Source: Pseudoscleropodium purum (lineage: Eukaryota > Streptophyta > Bryopsida > Hypnales > Brachytheciaceae). Taken from it: 64,000 bases of DNA. The DNA lies in contig OZ017803.1 in NCBI GenBank assembly GCA_963969395.1, positions 9,176,001 through 9,240,000 of the forward strand. The letters are read 5' to 3'. Both the position numbers and the translations under genes were made by a program. This document shows positions 1-14,500 of the stretch, one piece after another. The notes under the pieces were generated by a model that ran no database searches, had not been told where the DNA came from, and saw nothing but the letters and a program-made list of their open reading frames with translations. Each line of letters begins with the position of its first letter. The stretch's first letter is position 1.

Positions 1-252
1 AAATCTAGAGCAAATTAAACATATAGAAAGTCAAAATGTTGGAAAAGATTCATGTTCAATTTGATCCTATAACAACTAGATTCATTCTTCTAACTTTACA
101 CCAAAGCAGGGACACTACAAAAGGCAATGGATTCATTGAAAGTCATGACTATCACTTTTTTATGCAATGAAGAGATCCCTTCAACTTCCAAGGTTAATTG
201 AAGGGTTTGTTGAAAGTTAAGAAAAACTATTTCATAATTGTCAAATAACTTT

Positions 253-1289
<1,037 letters not shown>

Positions 1290-1743
1290 TAAAAAATGAA
1301 TTCTCAAATGAACTCTTCCAATTGAGCAAAAGTGTGTCAAAAGGTGACCTCATGCTATGGTGGTATGATTTACTCAATGAATTTTCAAAGTGTTGAAAAT
1401 AGGTGGCTAATTTGATGGGTATTTAGTTGAAATTGCATAAGACTGTACTATCTTGCTTAGGAAATTTGTAAAGCTTGAGGATTTAATTTCTAAATTTTCC
1501 ATCTACATTGCATGACGAGTTGTATCGTGTCATTGATGTATATCTCAAGGTTGGTTTGTTATTGCATATTCTAAATGGATTGTTTACTTTTGTTTTTAAT
1601 CGTATATTACATACATGAGTAATGTGATGCCCTTAATTGCCCAATATAGAAGTAGAATGTTCATTTTGGAAGGTAATTTTCAATTGTAATTTTAGTAACA
1701 TATGTGGCAAACTTTTTCAAGTTCAAAGTGCACTTCCACCCCT

Positions 1744-2090
1744 TTAACCCCTAAAGGATGAAGCTGTGTTTTTTTGGCAACATAGCAAACTTAGGCAGCG
1801 CACCATGAATGGAGTTTTTATCCTATTGTGTTGAAATTTTCACAAAACATGTGCCCGAGGAGTAGCTTCAAGGCCTAACAATTTCATTACTCGGTGGGCA
1901 AACCGGACAACTCAAAAAACTTCTTTAAAAATCACTTTTAAAAAAAATAAAAATTTGAAATTGGCTCTTTAGGTTTATACGAGAGTGGGAAGCTTTGAAT
2001 CATTCCATTGCGATTAATGAGATGAAAGTTATGAAGTGTTTTAATTTGCGGGTAGGTATAGAATCTTTGAAAACCATACCTACCAAATTA
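1744..2090 (+). repeat. Fragment of the TTAACCCCTAAAGG repeat family
   Basis: It begins with TTAACCCCTAAAGG and continues with the family's gene-free interior (the ACATGTGCCCGAGGAG block and the GCTTTGAATCATTCCATT block). It is shared with the copy at 6247-7190 and is truncated at its 3' end. The 1290-1743 stretch before it shows no feature. Confidence 0.55.
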
Positions 2091-2509
2091 GTATGATGGT
2101 CTACAATGCCATTTTTGAGAAGTTCCTTATAAAGAGGCCTTTGAGCAAATCAAAATGAAAGCTCGTAACATCCTCTAGTTTGAGTCACAAATTTTTAACC
2201 CTTGAAGGACTAGTCGATTACTTTGTGGTCGAAATTGCTTCCTTTTTAATGTTGGAATGAATTCTGCCCTGAATATGGAGATTCACCAAAGGGGACGGTA
2301 TGGGGAATAAGAAAACACATCCATTGGGCCAAAAATCAAAAGAATCTGTGCTTGCATTTGAAAATGGGCTTTACAAAACTAACACATGGGTGGCTATAAA
2401 TAGAATAATCAATGTACAAAAGATGTCCATCAATGCAAAAGATGCAGTACTGTACGGGCTGACAAGGCATTCACTATGCACAAAGGGTACTGGAAATTGA
2501 GCCTGGGAA

Positions 2510-2700
2510 CTAGATCTGCAGCCACTCAGTGATTGTTGCCTGTCACCCTAGCTGTCAGATGGGGGAGAGTGACGCAGACAGAGGAAGCTGCATCCAAGGA
2601 GGTTTAGATGTCACAGTGAAACTGAGGGGTTCGAAGTGCATTCGAGGGGGAGAGTTGCAGCCGAGGCAGGGGAGTGAACATCCCTCTCACAACAAAAAAG
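2510..2700 (+). other. Possible retroelement remnant with two polypurine-tract-like motifs
   Basis: The motifs GATGGGGGAGAGTGA (about 2558) and CGAGGGGGAGAGTTG (about 2644) resemble plant LTR-retrotransposon polypurine tracts, which lie just upstream of a 3' LTR. The segment is richer in GC than its flanks. No LTR pair or Gag-Pol coding is visible, so this is a weak call. Confidence 0.25.
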
Positions 2701-2739
2701 AAATCGTTGCAAAGAAATACACATGAAAGACATACCTCA

Positions 2740-5700
2740 CCTATACACCCAACAGCTCAGCACATATGACCTCACAGATGTATTACAATATCCAAAATTG
2801 AGCCACATTTTTCACTGAAATCCATTGCTTTGACCAAAGCACCATGCGACAAGCACATCCATAGTCACATCTCTGGAACACAATTCCCATTTGCACTCAT
2901 TTCCATTCATCAACTACTACCCAAAAATGCCTCGCCCACCCTTCCCCCTCCAATCGACTACAGTCCTTAATGAGTTAAATGGAACCAATTTAGGTGATCT
3001 GCTTGTGATTAGAGGGTAGGCTGGAGAGAATCATAATAGGAGAAGAATTGGCTCAACATTTGAAGTATAAGGTAGATGGCTGTAAAAGTGACCCTTTAAG
3101 GGCTGATCCGGCTTTTTCATAGGTTTGCATGAACAGAAATATTTTTAGCTCATTTTTAAGAGAAAGAAAAATGGATGCTGAATGTAACACAAGTGGTTTC
3201 ATCTTTTTCCATAGCATTTTTGAATTAGTTATGAATTTTCAAAGATTTCTTCAATAGGGTACCTATTTGTGACCCGTAGATCTCCCAAATTCTATCCCCT
3301 TGCAATTTCTAAAGCGATTTAGAACCACGGAGGAAATGATTGGCTCTTGGAATAAAATAAGTAAATTTTTCTTGATTCATTCAAAAGCAACAATGGTCCA
3401 TTTAAAGATCAGCTCCCATCCATTTTACAATCAACTACGGGGCAGTTGCAAGGAAAGGGTCGCAATTACAGCCTCTAACTTTATGTCAAATAGTACTCAA
3501 AATGGGCCTTACTGCTTCTTCTGGAAAGGCGTATGTCTGCAGGCAGTACTGGAACTTCTTAGGGGTCAATATTGTATGTTGCATTCTACCTTCCTTCATC
3601 ACTTTGTAGGAGGTGAGGTGTTTGCCTTTTCTCATGCAATGGTAGCAGTTGAAAATTTGATATATGGTGGATCCACCCTTCATTGTTTGCTTCCCAATTC
3701 TGTACCCTACTGTTTGGCCCCAATTGCAGTCATTGTTCCATCCAAATTTGTCTAGAAAAGGTCCTAAACCATTAAAGATTCCAACAAAATCTAACCAGAT
3801 TTTGGCTTTAAAGTCAATATAAGTAATGTGTCAACCTTTGATTGGTGAATTCTTAAGTGCTAATAGGTACATAGAATGGCGGTTATAGGTTGTTGATAGA
3901 GTATTTATCACTCTATTCTATATGTGGTTCTATAATTTTAGGCTGATTACTTCAAAACTTCACAAAAATTAGAATTTTGATCAATAAATTACAATTCTAC
4001 TTGGATTTGATTCGTAAAACAAACGCACACCACTGAAAAATTTGTACCCCTCTTGGAATTGGCCCCTAAATATTCAGATTGCAAATCAAGGTGGTCATAG
4101 GCTTATTTACCTTAGTACTAATCTTCTGAAATAATTTGCCATTTCAACAAAGTCAAGTTCCTCAATTACATAATGTTCTATAAAACTAGACTTCAAATCA
4201 AAAGACAGTGCTTCACTTGCCAGACTATGATCAATAGTGTAACCCCAAAGTGACAAAGGGGACATAAAATGTCCTTGCAAATTTTGCAAGTAGGGAAACA
4301 AACAATATGCATATTTGTATGGAAAAATGACACAAGTAGTCCTTGTAGGGTTTTGGAAGCCCTATCCATCAAACTAAAATGCAAGAAATTTGGATCATTT
4401 TTGAATTTTCTATCACCTTTACAAATCTAAAATCTGCGTAAATTTTGATACTCTGGCTATCAAACAAGGGGTGAAGGTACGTCACCAGGCCACATGACGG
4501 GGACAGTGTGGCAGGAACTCGGAGTAATGTTGTTGGAGCAGGGATGCCAAGTATGCTAGGGTTTCTAGGTACTAGCTTCATGTTGTAGACGCCGATTAGT
4601 AAAGGATCGACTTTCGTCTTCCTTGCGTTTTCTGCATGGCGGGGCTTTGTCTAGGTTGGCTAAGTCTCCATCGTCAGCCTACTTGTTCTCCGGGTTTGGC
4701 AAGAATTGGTATACGAGTGACATTCAATCTGGCTTTACAGAAGATCTAGTTGTCGGAAGAGTTCTGAATTTTTTGCCAGTCCTTTGTCACTCATGTTTTT
4801 AAGGGTGGTTCAATAAGATCTCATTGCAGTTGTGTACATTCTTTTTGCATAATTTTAGAATGAATAAAGCACACAAATGAGGCTTCCAAGGTACTTGCAG
4901 GAACAATGTCGAGTACAACACAATGTTGCTGTTTTTTGATAAAAAAATCTGTTGACTTATTACTTTAGGTGAAGACCTTCAATTATTCAATGGAGGTGTG
5001 CCCAAAATTCCAAACTTTGGTTGATGAAACAAGCTCTGGAAGAGAAAGTGCCCCTCGTACAACCTCAATTTCATTGTTGATGATAGGGTGTTTGAGAATA
5101 AAAAAGTACATGAAAAATTAGAATCAACGGGGTTTTTTTTTTAAGTGTCCACATTCTAGTTTTGTTCCCCTTTGTACGGTTGGATCTACTTATGTGCCGT
5201 TTGATTTGCTTCCAAATTTTTTGCAAATTAAACACCTACATGCACACATCTTTGAAGGTTAGAAATTCAGTGTCACTTTGGGGTTAATGAACTCAAAGAA
5301 TTTACAAATTTTCATTGAAACTTCAATTATTGTAAATATCTTTTTAGTTTTCTTCATTTTTGAGGGTTTTTTAGATGTCTTAGATTTCAATTATAAAATA
5401 ATTTTAGCTTGACCATTGTAGTTCATACCAATTTTAACCTTGAAAGGACAAAGACTATGAAGTATTTATACCAATTTAGACCTTGAAGGACAAAGACAAA
5501 GGTTATGACCATATAAGTAACCTCAATATTTGTTGCTTTATATTATCTATTTTGTTACTAAATATGAGTGAATTATTTTATTTTATTTTTCAAAGATGCA
5601 ATCACATATTTTCTATTAGTCATGAAATTTTCAAATCCTTTTGGTGAAAAATGAAATTATTGTAATTTTTCAAAAAAAGAGTGAAGAAAAATTGTACCAA

Positions 5701-6246
5701 ATACAATGTATGTTTACAAATTCTGAAATTTTCATCATAAATGTATATTATAGTGTGATCGTTCAAGAATTCAAAGTGATCATTCAAGAATTACTTTCCA
5801 ACTCACTACTTTATACTTTCTTACTCACTACCTTGAGACATGTGTCATAACCTTGTTAGTCCCAACCTTGAAAAGGGCAAAAAAAACATTCCAAGCTTGA
5901 ATTCTATTGAATTCTAGTCTAAGGTTGGAAATAGTGCACCCTATAGATTGTATATTGGGCGTAGTTAACAACTAGTGCCTCTACCTTAGTTATGAAATTT
6001 TGAAGTTGAAGTAATATAGGGCTTTAATAGCATCTACTTGCTAAAATGTATATTGTTTGTACATTGTTAAAGGCTACCCAAAAGCAACATGTATATATAG
6101 TGTACATCTTAGGAGGTGAACATTTTTAGAGCTTGGGCGCTTTTAGAACCACCTACTTTAGGTTTGGTTTAAAAAATAATTTTTGATTCATTGATAACAA
6201 AATAGATTATTAAAAATTCATTTATAATTAATTTAGTCCTTGATTC
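2740..6246. other. AT-rich stretch without recognisable gene
   Basis: Reading both strands I see no conserved protein motif, RNA gene or clear mobile-element terminus. The 151-codon open frame at 3300-3755 has no recognisable domain and starts on a non-ATG codon. Scattered fragments resemble the window's dispersed repeats. Confidence 0.5.
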
Positions 6247-7190
6247 TTAACCCCTAAATGCCCAAATTTTGTTTTTTTTGGTAATATAGCAATTTTGGGT
6301 AACTTAATATGAATGGATTTTTTGTTTTGTTTTGAAATTTTAACACATGTGCCCGAGGAGAAGCTTTAAGGCCCAACAATTTTCATAAGTTTTGACTACA
6401 TGGTTAAAAAGTTATTGTATGATATGTACTTTTCACTACTCGGCAGGTAGCTTAGGCAACAAATTTTTTTTTTTCAAAATCATTTTTTTAAGAAATTAAA
6501 ATTTGAAATTGGTTCTTTATATATATATATATATATATGGAAAGCTTTGAATCATTCTATTTTGATCAATGAGTCAAAGCTACAAGGAGTTTTATTTTGT
6601 GGGAGTTTGCGGGTTGTTATTGAATCTCTATTCTAAGACAAACTTTGAAGTCTTTTATTTAACTCAATTTTCAATATTTTGGGAAAAAAAACAAAAACAT
6701 TAGGTGTAGATTGTTCATTACAACATTACAACCATTGGGATTGACAACTTTTCAATTCCATAAGTAAATTGTTAACAATGTAGTATTTTGAATCATTCTC
6801 TACTCCTTCCTACTTACTATTTTTTTCCTATATGTTATATGATTCCAAATGATCTGAAATTTTTCAAGCATGTAGCGAACTTGACTTGAAAAAAGAATTT
6901 AAAGAGTTGCAACCATTTTGGACATTTTTTCATACAAATGTGATCTTGTGAAGTGCAGCTACCCATTTTTGTGTAGGGCCAAAAAAAGGAACTTTGTCCC
7001 TTCAAATGTTAATGTCCTACAATCTACACGACTGAAATTTCTTCCACATGTTCTCAAACAAGCTTACTACAAGATCCTATTGTTACATATGTCCCAAAAA
7101 AATTTCTTCTAAAATTTGGTACATGTACTAGAAATGGCAGTTTTGAAGCAGTTTTGGTGAAAACATATTCAAAATCATTCAGGGACTAAG
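6247..7190 (+). repeat. TTAACCCCTAAAGG repeat family, copy B
   Basis: It begins TTAACCCCTAAATGCCC and runs collinear with the 11192-12122 copy: CCCGAGGAG block, GCTTTGAATCATTC block, then the GTGAAGTGCAGC...GGGCCAAAAAA block. The right terminus is degraded. It carries a short (TA)n run at 6517-6538 in the same place as the large tract in copy A. Confidence 0.6.
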
Positions 7191-9123
7191 AACACAATTA
7201 ATTTAGTCCTTGATTCGCATAGCAAAGTTGGCACTAACGTACAATTATTTTTAATGACTTGGCCTACTTTGCAATTACCTTTTCGAGTGAAACATTTTAT
7301 CGAGATGTAAATCGTGATGCTAATTCCAATGTACTGGTATTCTATAGCAATTGCATTTATTGTTGTGTTGCACATCACATTGCAAGACACTACATCTTGC
7401 CTACGAAGTGGGCTAAACAAGGTAATTTGGGGGTTCTCTAGGGTAAAAGTAAAATAGAGTCCCCTATTTTGAGCCGTGTCTAAAGTATGTTGAGGGCTTC
7501 CCCTAGCTAATATGGGGTCTCTAATAGCAAATATGAATTCAAAATTCGCAAAAAAAAATTGTGTGAAAAATTTAAAAAATTCCTGCATTTTCCTTTGGGG
7601 AATTGGGGTAAATCCAGTCTGCTGAGCCCATTTTGTGGGAAGGATTTAACGCCCTACCATGGCATTTGCCAGCTACTGTGTAGCTCAAAGACAGGGTTAT
7701 ATGAGGACGAAATCTTATTACTGACTTCATCTGCAAACTGATCAAGTGTGATGCAGGGTGATTCTGACAGTGCTCTGTGGGTCAAGAAGTACGAAGAGCT
7801 TGAAGGTAGGGTGGCCAACCCATTTCCATCTACTTAACCAATTACGCATATTTGGAGTGTGGGTTTTTGGATTTGTAATTTTTCACATGTACAGAAATAG
7901 AGTTTGGGAGGATTTTGTATTTTTCTAGAATTTTATTACACAAAACGTAATTACTATGAAATTTTTAGTGGAAGATTTTTTTGGACTTATAATGATGATA
8001 TAGACCTTTCTATTTCTGACCATAGGCTGATTACAAAATCAACCAAGGATTGGTTGCAATATTGTGAGTCTTGCAACCAATAGTAATGTGCCACAACTAT
8101 ATTGGGAACTATGCCGTAATTAATCATTGCTCATCTCTTGCTAATCAAAAAGAGAATGGTCTATGTCACGAGAATGGAAGGTGATCAAAAATGAATCAGC
8201 TACTATAAGTAGGGTGGGGTATGAGTTAGTGTAGCCAATGTGATGTTTATAATAATCAAATTATGGTTTATCTTTTGGAGATTGAAGATTGGTGCAACTG
8301 AAGGAAGGTAATCAGTCGTCCATTTCCGTTCCATTCCATATCTGTAACTTATGTGATATCTGTCATCTTGGTTTATTGTGTTTTTATTCCATCTGCTTCT
8401 TGGTTGTTAAGAATCATTCAATTTTGCAGACCTATCCAATAACTCTACGCAGTGTCTGTACTCAGCCTTGGACAAATGTTTCACACTTTTGTGATTGCTT
8501 GATTACATGTCATACGTCTACAGATAGCTAGGGAACACCGTTGGGAATTGTGTATGCAGACCTTTCCATCACTTTGGCATGGGAAGAAAGGCAATGGACA
8601 GGACAATGTAGCACCTAAAACCTATGTAGTGGAGTGCTGTTAGGCATGAAGCTACAGTAATAAGGCATGAAGTACTGTGTAGGATAAGATGAAAGAAGAA
8701 ACTTCTATTGTTGATGAGGTTCTTTTGGTTATATAAGGAAAAAAATGATAAACATTGGATAGGCAAGCAAAATTCCAAGTGGGGAGGATGGATGTCCTTT
8801 ATTTGTTGGACAAAGAAGTAGAACAAGAGGCACTCACCTACTCTTCCTTTCTGCAATGATGATTGAGGCCATTGCTTCTACATGTGTTCCCATTGCTTTA
8901 AGCATTCTAACTTAATTGAATTGTAGGAGATGACTTTCATTGTGAGATCGTTCAAAAGATCTCACTAAAGATATCACTTTGGATAATACAAGAGCAACGC
9001 TCTCTTTTAGTCAACTTGTTTTTGCATTCCAAAATTGCAAGTTTGTAGGCTACAATGAAAGGTTTTTGATTTTCACTAGGTCATACCTTCATTGAACTTG
9101 CTAGCTAAAGGTTGACCAAGTGG
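7191..9123. other. Gene-free AT-rich stretch
   Basis: No recognisable coding, RNA gene or element ends. A small 8-bp-stem hairpin (GTGAGATC / GATCTCAC) occurs near 8941-8964 but has no assigned role. Open frames here lack recognisable motifs. Confidence 0.4.
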
Positions 9124-9292
9124 CACTACTGAAAAAATTCATTTTTTCAATTGATTTGGTCACAATAATATTTGGATAGTAATATGTGGACTTGGACAAA
9201 AATCGATAGAGAAATGAACCAAATCAATGCAACCAAATCAATGCAACCAAATCAATAAAAATAACAAAAAAACCCAGAATTTTCCAGTAGTG
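9124..9292. mobile_element. Short CACTA-like non-autonomous element (169 bp)
   Basis: The left end is CACTACTGAAAAAATTC and the right end GAATTTTCCAGTAGTG, whose reverse complement is CACTACTGGAAAATTC. These are 5'-CACTA terminal inverted repeats of about 16 bp with one mismatch and one indel. The interior has the direct repeat CAACCAAATCAAT and no ORF. The flanking trinucleotides are TGG and TAG, so the expected 3-bp target duplication matches at only 2 of 3 positions. Confidence 0.6.
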
Positions 9293-9534
9293 TAGATTGC
9301 CCAAGTTGAGTAAAATGATGTGGCACAAGTCTCTTAATATTTTTCATGTCCTCATAGCCTTAGTTTACATTCCACATGATCTCTCCAACCTCCTTTGAGG
9401 GATCAATTCCAGTGTTGTTGGGGAGTCTCAATTGTGGGAGTACGCATTTGGCTAGCACCCGTGACCCTAAACCACTCTCATGTTCCCATCACATGGTATG
9501 GCAATGATAGTGTCTTGCCATGCCTTGAATTGCT

Positions 9535-9744
9535 TGGTTTGCTTGCTATACGATGAAAACTACATATCAAACAATAACTTTTTAACCATGAAGTCAAAAG
9601 TTATGAAATTTTTTGTGTTTAAAGCCACATCTCAAGTATATATTATGTGAAAATACCAAAAAAAAAAGAAAAATTCCATTTGTACTAGGTTATCCCAAAT
9701 CGCTATGTTGCTTAGAAACACAATTTAGTCCTTTAGGAGTTAAC
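9535..9744 (-). repeat. Fragment of the TTAACCCCTAAAGG repeat family
   Basis: It is in reverse orientation and ends at CTTTAGGAGTTAAC. It contains the family block AACAATAACTTTTTAACCAT followed by AAAAGTTATGAAA, shared with 35,6xx and 6,4xx. It is truncated on the left. Confidence 0.5.
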
Positions 9745-11191
9745 TTTCTTTGAAGATGCTTTTTCATCCTTTTCTTGTTTTGGTTTAAGCAAAACTATTT
9801 CAAATTGGTTTTTTTGCCTTCTGTTTGGCATCTTTACAACCTTCTTCTCCATTTCTTTCTCCAACTCTATCTTTACAACTAAAATTAAAAAAGTACATAC
9901 ATATTCCACACATATTTCTTGTTTTTCCTGTCAATTGGTGTAAATATGTATTTCAAAGTCTTTTCTTCACCATTTTCTTTACTATTAAAACAAAAACTTA
10001 CAAACACAAAAATAACAACCATATCAAACAAGAAAGACAAAGAATGAAGCTGATTAATATATTTATGAGACATTAGGGCATTGTAACTTGTTAGTGGCTT
10101 CCATTTTTTTTAATTAATGTCACTTTCATGGGGAATGGAAAAATGATAGATATAATTTGATGAAGTTAATTACATAGTTTACCATCAATAGTTTAGCTTG
10201 TATAAATGTTCAAATTCTATAATATTTTTTAAAATTGAAGTTGCAAACTTCTTTTTCCACTTTAAATAATAAATAGGCAATTGGGTGCCAAAGCTACTGA
10301 TAAGGTACAACAAACTTTTTTCTTTAGTAATATTCATTGGAATGACATAAAACAAAACTTTATCAATGCACATTACGATGATTAGCACCCATTTTGAAAA
10401 ATCCATACAAAAATCCTAAATTAAGAAGTCAACAAAGTGTGCCTTGAATTCTCAAAAAATCCAAAGTTGGTTGTTTAGTCCCTTAGGGTTTAAGAAGCTA
10501 ACCTTGTGAGGATACTACAAACCTAAATGATTAAATGAATGACTTCAATATTAATTGTAGAAACAAAAATGCACGTATTGGTTCAATAATTAAAGTATTT
10601 TGGTTACTACATTGGTCATGGGGACTATGACTTTCTATGGATAAAGACTAAAGAAAGTCCAAATTTGTAGATACTTACTATAAATTGAAATTGAAATTTG
10701 AAAACAATGTGGTAACATAATGATGATATTTGAATAAAAATTATAAAACAATATCCATACATCATATCCATATGCACACACAACAATAAATCTATACCAC
10801 CACACAACAATATTTTGCAATAAATTCAAAATCAAAATATGGAATTTTTTCTATAATCAATTCTAGATTGAAAATTTGTAATTTTCATGTAAATTTTTGT
10901 CTACTAAGTTCAAAATTTTAATTTCTAATTATGGTGATTTTCAATTTTTTATTTTATTAAATAATTCAAATCATATTTTGAACTTGAAAAACAAATCTTT
11001 ATAGTAGAATATATTTGTATCCTTTGAACTATAGAATATTTGCAAAATAGTCTAACAAGATTTATACAATTCAAATGTAAGAAAATTAATACAAGAATCA
11101 ACAAATATTTACATGAATGAAAAAATACAATATATGCAACTTTAAAATATGCTTTGTTCTTTGGTTGGTTGTAATTTTGATTGCTTAGTCT
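9745..11191. other. Gene-free AT-rich stretch
   Basis: It is very AT-rich throughout, with only short open frames on both strands. I see no protein motif, terminus or tandem structure. Confidence 0.4.
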
Positions 11192-12122
11192 CTAACCCCT
11201 AAAGGACCATCATTCAATTTTTGGCTATATAGAAATTTTTGGCAAGCTGGTGTGAATGAGTATTTGCATGTTTTAGGCTAAAATTTTATTAGAAGGTGAA
11301 GATAAGGAATATCTTTCATATGCCCTAAATTTCATGACATTTGGAAATAGGAATCAAAAGTTATGGCTTGAAATTTTACTTTTTTTGTAAATGGGTAGCC
11401 TAGGTAAATAAAAAAAATCACTTTTTTAATAAATAGAAATTTGAAATTGGGTTTCTAAAGTTATAAATATGTGTAAAACTTTGAATCATCCCATTTGGAT
11501 CAATGAGTCAAAAGTTATGAGGATTTTTTGTTTGCTTGTAGTTATGGTTTTCCTACTCCATAATAGACTTTAAAGTCCTTTATCTTACTCAATTTTCAAT
11601 ATTTTTGGAAAAAAATAAAATCATAGGATGTAGATTGTTTATTACAACATTTCAACCATTAGTATTGGGTTTGGCATTTTTTAATTCCATAATTAAATTT
11701 TTAACAATTTTGTATTTTAAATCATTCTCTACTACTATCTACTTACTATTTTTTTCCTATATGTTGTACAATTCCAAATGATCTAAAATTATTCAAGAAT
11801 GTAGACATTTTATTTAGTGAAAGAACTAAAGAAGCACCATTGTTTTAGACATTTTTTGATAGAAAAATTAGCTTGTGAAGTGTAGCCGCCCTGCTTTGTG
11901 CAGGGCAAAAAAAATTTCAAGGAATTTGAATGCTTAATTATTGCAATTCACTTGGTCAAAATGTCTACAATTTTTAATACATGTTCTCAAGTTAGCATAC
12001 TAGAAGATCCTATGGTTACAAATGTCAAAAAAAATTTCTTTTTAAGACTTTGATAATTGTACTAAAAATGGCAATTTTCAAGCGTTTTTAGTGAAACATA
12101 GTTATGGAACTTTAGGGGTTAA
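11192..12122 (+). repeat. TTAACCCCTAAAGG repeat family, copy C (best-preserved, 931 bp)
   Basis: The left end is CTAACCCCTAAAGGACC and the right end GAACTTTAGGGGTTAA, giving inverted termini of about 13 bp. The interior is shared with at least five other places in the window. A 7-bp-stem hairpin GCCCTGC...GCAGGGC lies near 11888. No ORF is present, so it is probably a non-autonomous DNA transposon; the superfamily is unresolved because no target duplication is clear. Confidence 0.6.
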
Positions 12123-13779
12123 GGGGTTAAATTGGATTTTCCATGTTATTAAAGGCTAGCCTAAGTAAAGACTAGAATGTGATTTTAGAGAGTATGATGC
12201 ATGAAATATAAATTGAACATCTTATAATCATTACTTGTGTTTAGTAATTAGAAAATCAAAGCATAATTGTAATTAAATTGATCATATGACAATGGTATTG
12301 ATCCTTAAAAATTAAGGTGAGTTCTCTATTGTGGATGGTTTGATTATTCTCCATAATGAATATTGTTGAAAGTTGTTCTAAGTTAGGATTGAAATATGCA
12401 TGTTTATCTCATGAAATTATACAGAGCATCAAATAATTATTACATGCATTTAGTAATTAGAAAATCAAAGCCTACTTGTAATTTAATATCATTATAAAAA
12501 ACCTATATTTTTTAGATGCATTTTTTTAAAGACATTCATGTGTCTTGTGTCAATTTTGATATTACATATGTATGGGCGCTTGATTACCTATCCTTGAGAA
12601 GGAAGTGAACACGACTAGGTTCTTAGCTTTTATCCACTTTTGACTTAACGGGGTGTTGTCAGCATGGTCTACTATACCTTCTAAGCAATTGATCTTGCTA
12701 GTGTTTCCTAATTTTTGTGGATGGACAAAAGAAATGCTTAGAGATGCAAGTGATGCACCTTTCAAGCTAACAACCAATTATAGGTTCACAGTGATTCCAA
12801 GGTAAATTCTACAATCCTAACTCTCTATCCTATATGACAGATAGTTGGTGCCATTGTTAATTCATTGTAACAGAGCTTTTTATGCCCTTTCCATAAACCC
12901 CTAAGGCTTCTACCTTTTAACTTCCAATCCTCCTTCTAAGATTAACTTCTAAAGTTTACTTCTATTTTTGACCCTAGGCTTTACTTCCTACTCTATGAGC
13001 TCTAGGATCTAAATTCCTACCTCTCGTTGCTCTCTGACTGCTAATGTGAATTAAAGGATAATGAAGAAAAATCAAAGGCTAAAACTAAACACCAAGGACT
13101 AGTTTTATAATTCACCTCGTCATTGCTAGTATTAGACTTAACCTTGTCCATGTCCGTGTATGCATCATCATAGTCCATCATCGCCCTTGGGTTGTTTTGT
13201 TTCTCTTTTGTTTCAAGGCTCACCGCCTTAGCTTTAGAAATTATTACACCCTTATGATCTAACTTCTTTCTTTTCTTTCCTCTTTCTTTCTCTTCCTACT
13301 CCATTCTTCTACACTAATATTATTTCACCAAATGTGTTAATGGTGGTCTTACACTATGGATTCAACTTACGAAGACCCTTAATGGCACCTTCCTTTCTTA
13401 CAAAGGTCATACACTCGTCATACCAACCTTCCTCCTAATAGTCACAGGGAATTCTCTAGATTCTCTACTTTATCCTATAGCTAAGTACTATTCATCATCT
13501 TTCTCCTCTTTGTCTAATATTTCATCCCATCCCCTTCTAATTTCCATTCAATGTTTTATTTCTTATTCTTGCGTTTTGTTGATGAGGTGGTGAACATTTG
13601 GTGCAAATGGTACTTGAGTGTGCTTTGTTTTGTTTCATGGTTCCCCTTTTTTCTTCTCTCTCTCTCTTTTTTTCTCCTTAAACTTCTATTCCTCTACTCT
13701 AGCCCCTACCCGTAGCTTAACTAGGACTTTAACCTAAGATTTGAAGAGAGATTGGAAGAACTACCAAACACTATGAAGA
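12123..13779. other. Gene-free stretch, pyrimidine-rich + strand in its 3' half
   Basis: There is no recognisable coding. From about 12800 the + strand becomes strongly C/T rich, with CTTTCTTTTCTTTCC-like runs near 13265-13300 and TTCTCTCTCTCTTTTTTTC near 13655. This leads into the degenerate minisatellite that follows. Confidence 0.4.
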
Positions 13780-14100
13780 CACCTTGTGACTCCCCAGCCT
13801 GCCTGGACACCTCATAATCCTAACCTCTTAGACATCTTGGACTCCCTAGCCACTTGGCACCCCAAGATTCCTAGCCTCTTAGATACCCTGACTCAATTCG
13901 ACTTGGATACCTGGACTCAACCCATCTGGTAGATTTTCTGGATTCAATCCGACTTGGAACCCTAGACTTTAGCTTGCATGACACCCCAGACCCTTGCCGC
14001 TTGGCACCTCGAGACTTTGAGTCCAATCTAGACACCTCAGACTCACCTAACCTGGATACTCTAAGACTCTAACCCAACCTCGATACCATGCACCCTATTG
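13780..14100. repeat. Degenerate minisatellite, ~20-25 bp unit (CTTGGACACCC-like)
   Basis: Variants of CTTGGACACC, CCTAGACTC and TAGCC recur about every 20-25 bases for roughly 320 bp. The + strand is markedly C-rich compared with its surroundings. The units are too diverged for an exact consensus by eye. Confidence 0.55.
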
Positions 14101-14169
14101 GCTCCCTCTATCGATTCCCTTAGGGCAACCCACTTAACCATTTAAAAATTGGATTTTTATGAGAAGTTA

Positions 14170-14500
14170 GTACTAGACTCAAAGCTTTGTCATTCGGGGA
14201 TTTATCCCTGAATTTTTGGATAGGATGCTAGATTGACTAAAATTATTGAATAGGACACGCTCTTCCCATGAATCCACCACTAATCTTGGATTCTAAACTT
14301 TGGACTTTCCCAAGAAGGTCTTGAAAACTAAACTTTGGAACTACACACTATGGAGGTTCAAAGCTTCGCCATCAAATCAGGTTTAACACCAACTGTATGA
14401 CTTTGTAACGTTCTAGGGGTTTGTAGCTCCGCCGTATAGAACTTTTTAACAAACATTGTAGGACTTGACTTAGTCACAGGCTCAAAGCTTTGCCATTTCG
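14170..14500. repeat. Irregular repeats around a TCAAAGCTTTGCCAT motif
   Basis: Close variants of TCAAAGCTTTGCCAT occur near 14180, 14350, 14420 and 14480, each in the context of ACTTTGGA or GGACTT-like words. Spacing is irregular, about 60-170 bp. A related GCTAAAGCTTTGCCGT repeat appears at 38985. Confidence 0.4.

Noticed and set aside
111..135. CACTACAAAAGG near the window start, possible CACTA terminus
   Set aside because: No matching inverted terminus or target duplication was found.
3300..3755. 151-codon open frame on the + strand
   Set aside because: It starts on a non-ATG codon and has no recognisable domain, no conservation evidence and no splice or promoter context.
8569..8856. 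95-codon minus-strand frame
   Set aside because: No domain or motif recognised; it sits in sequence that otherwise looks non-coding.
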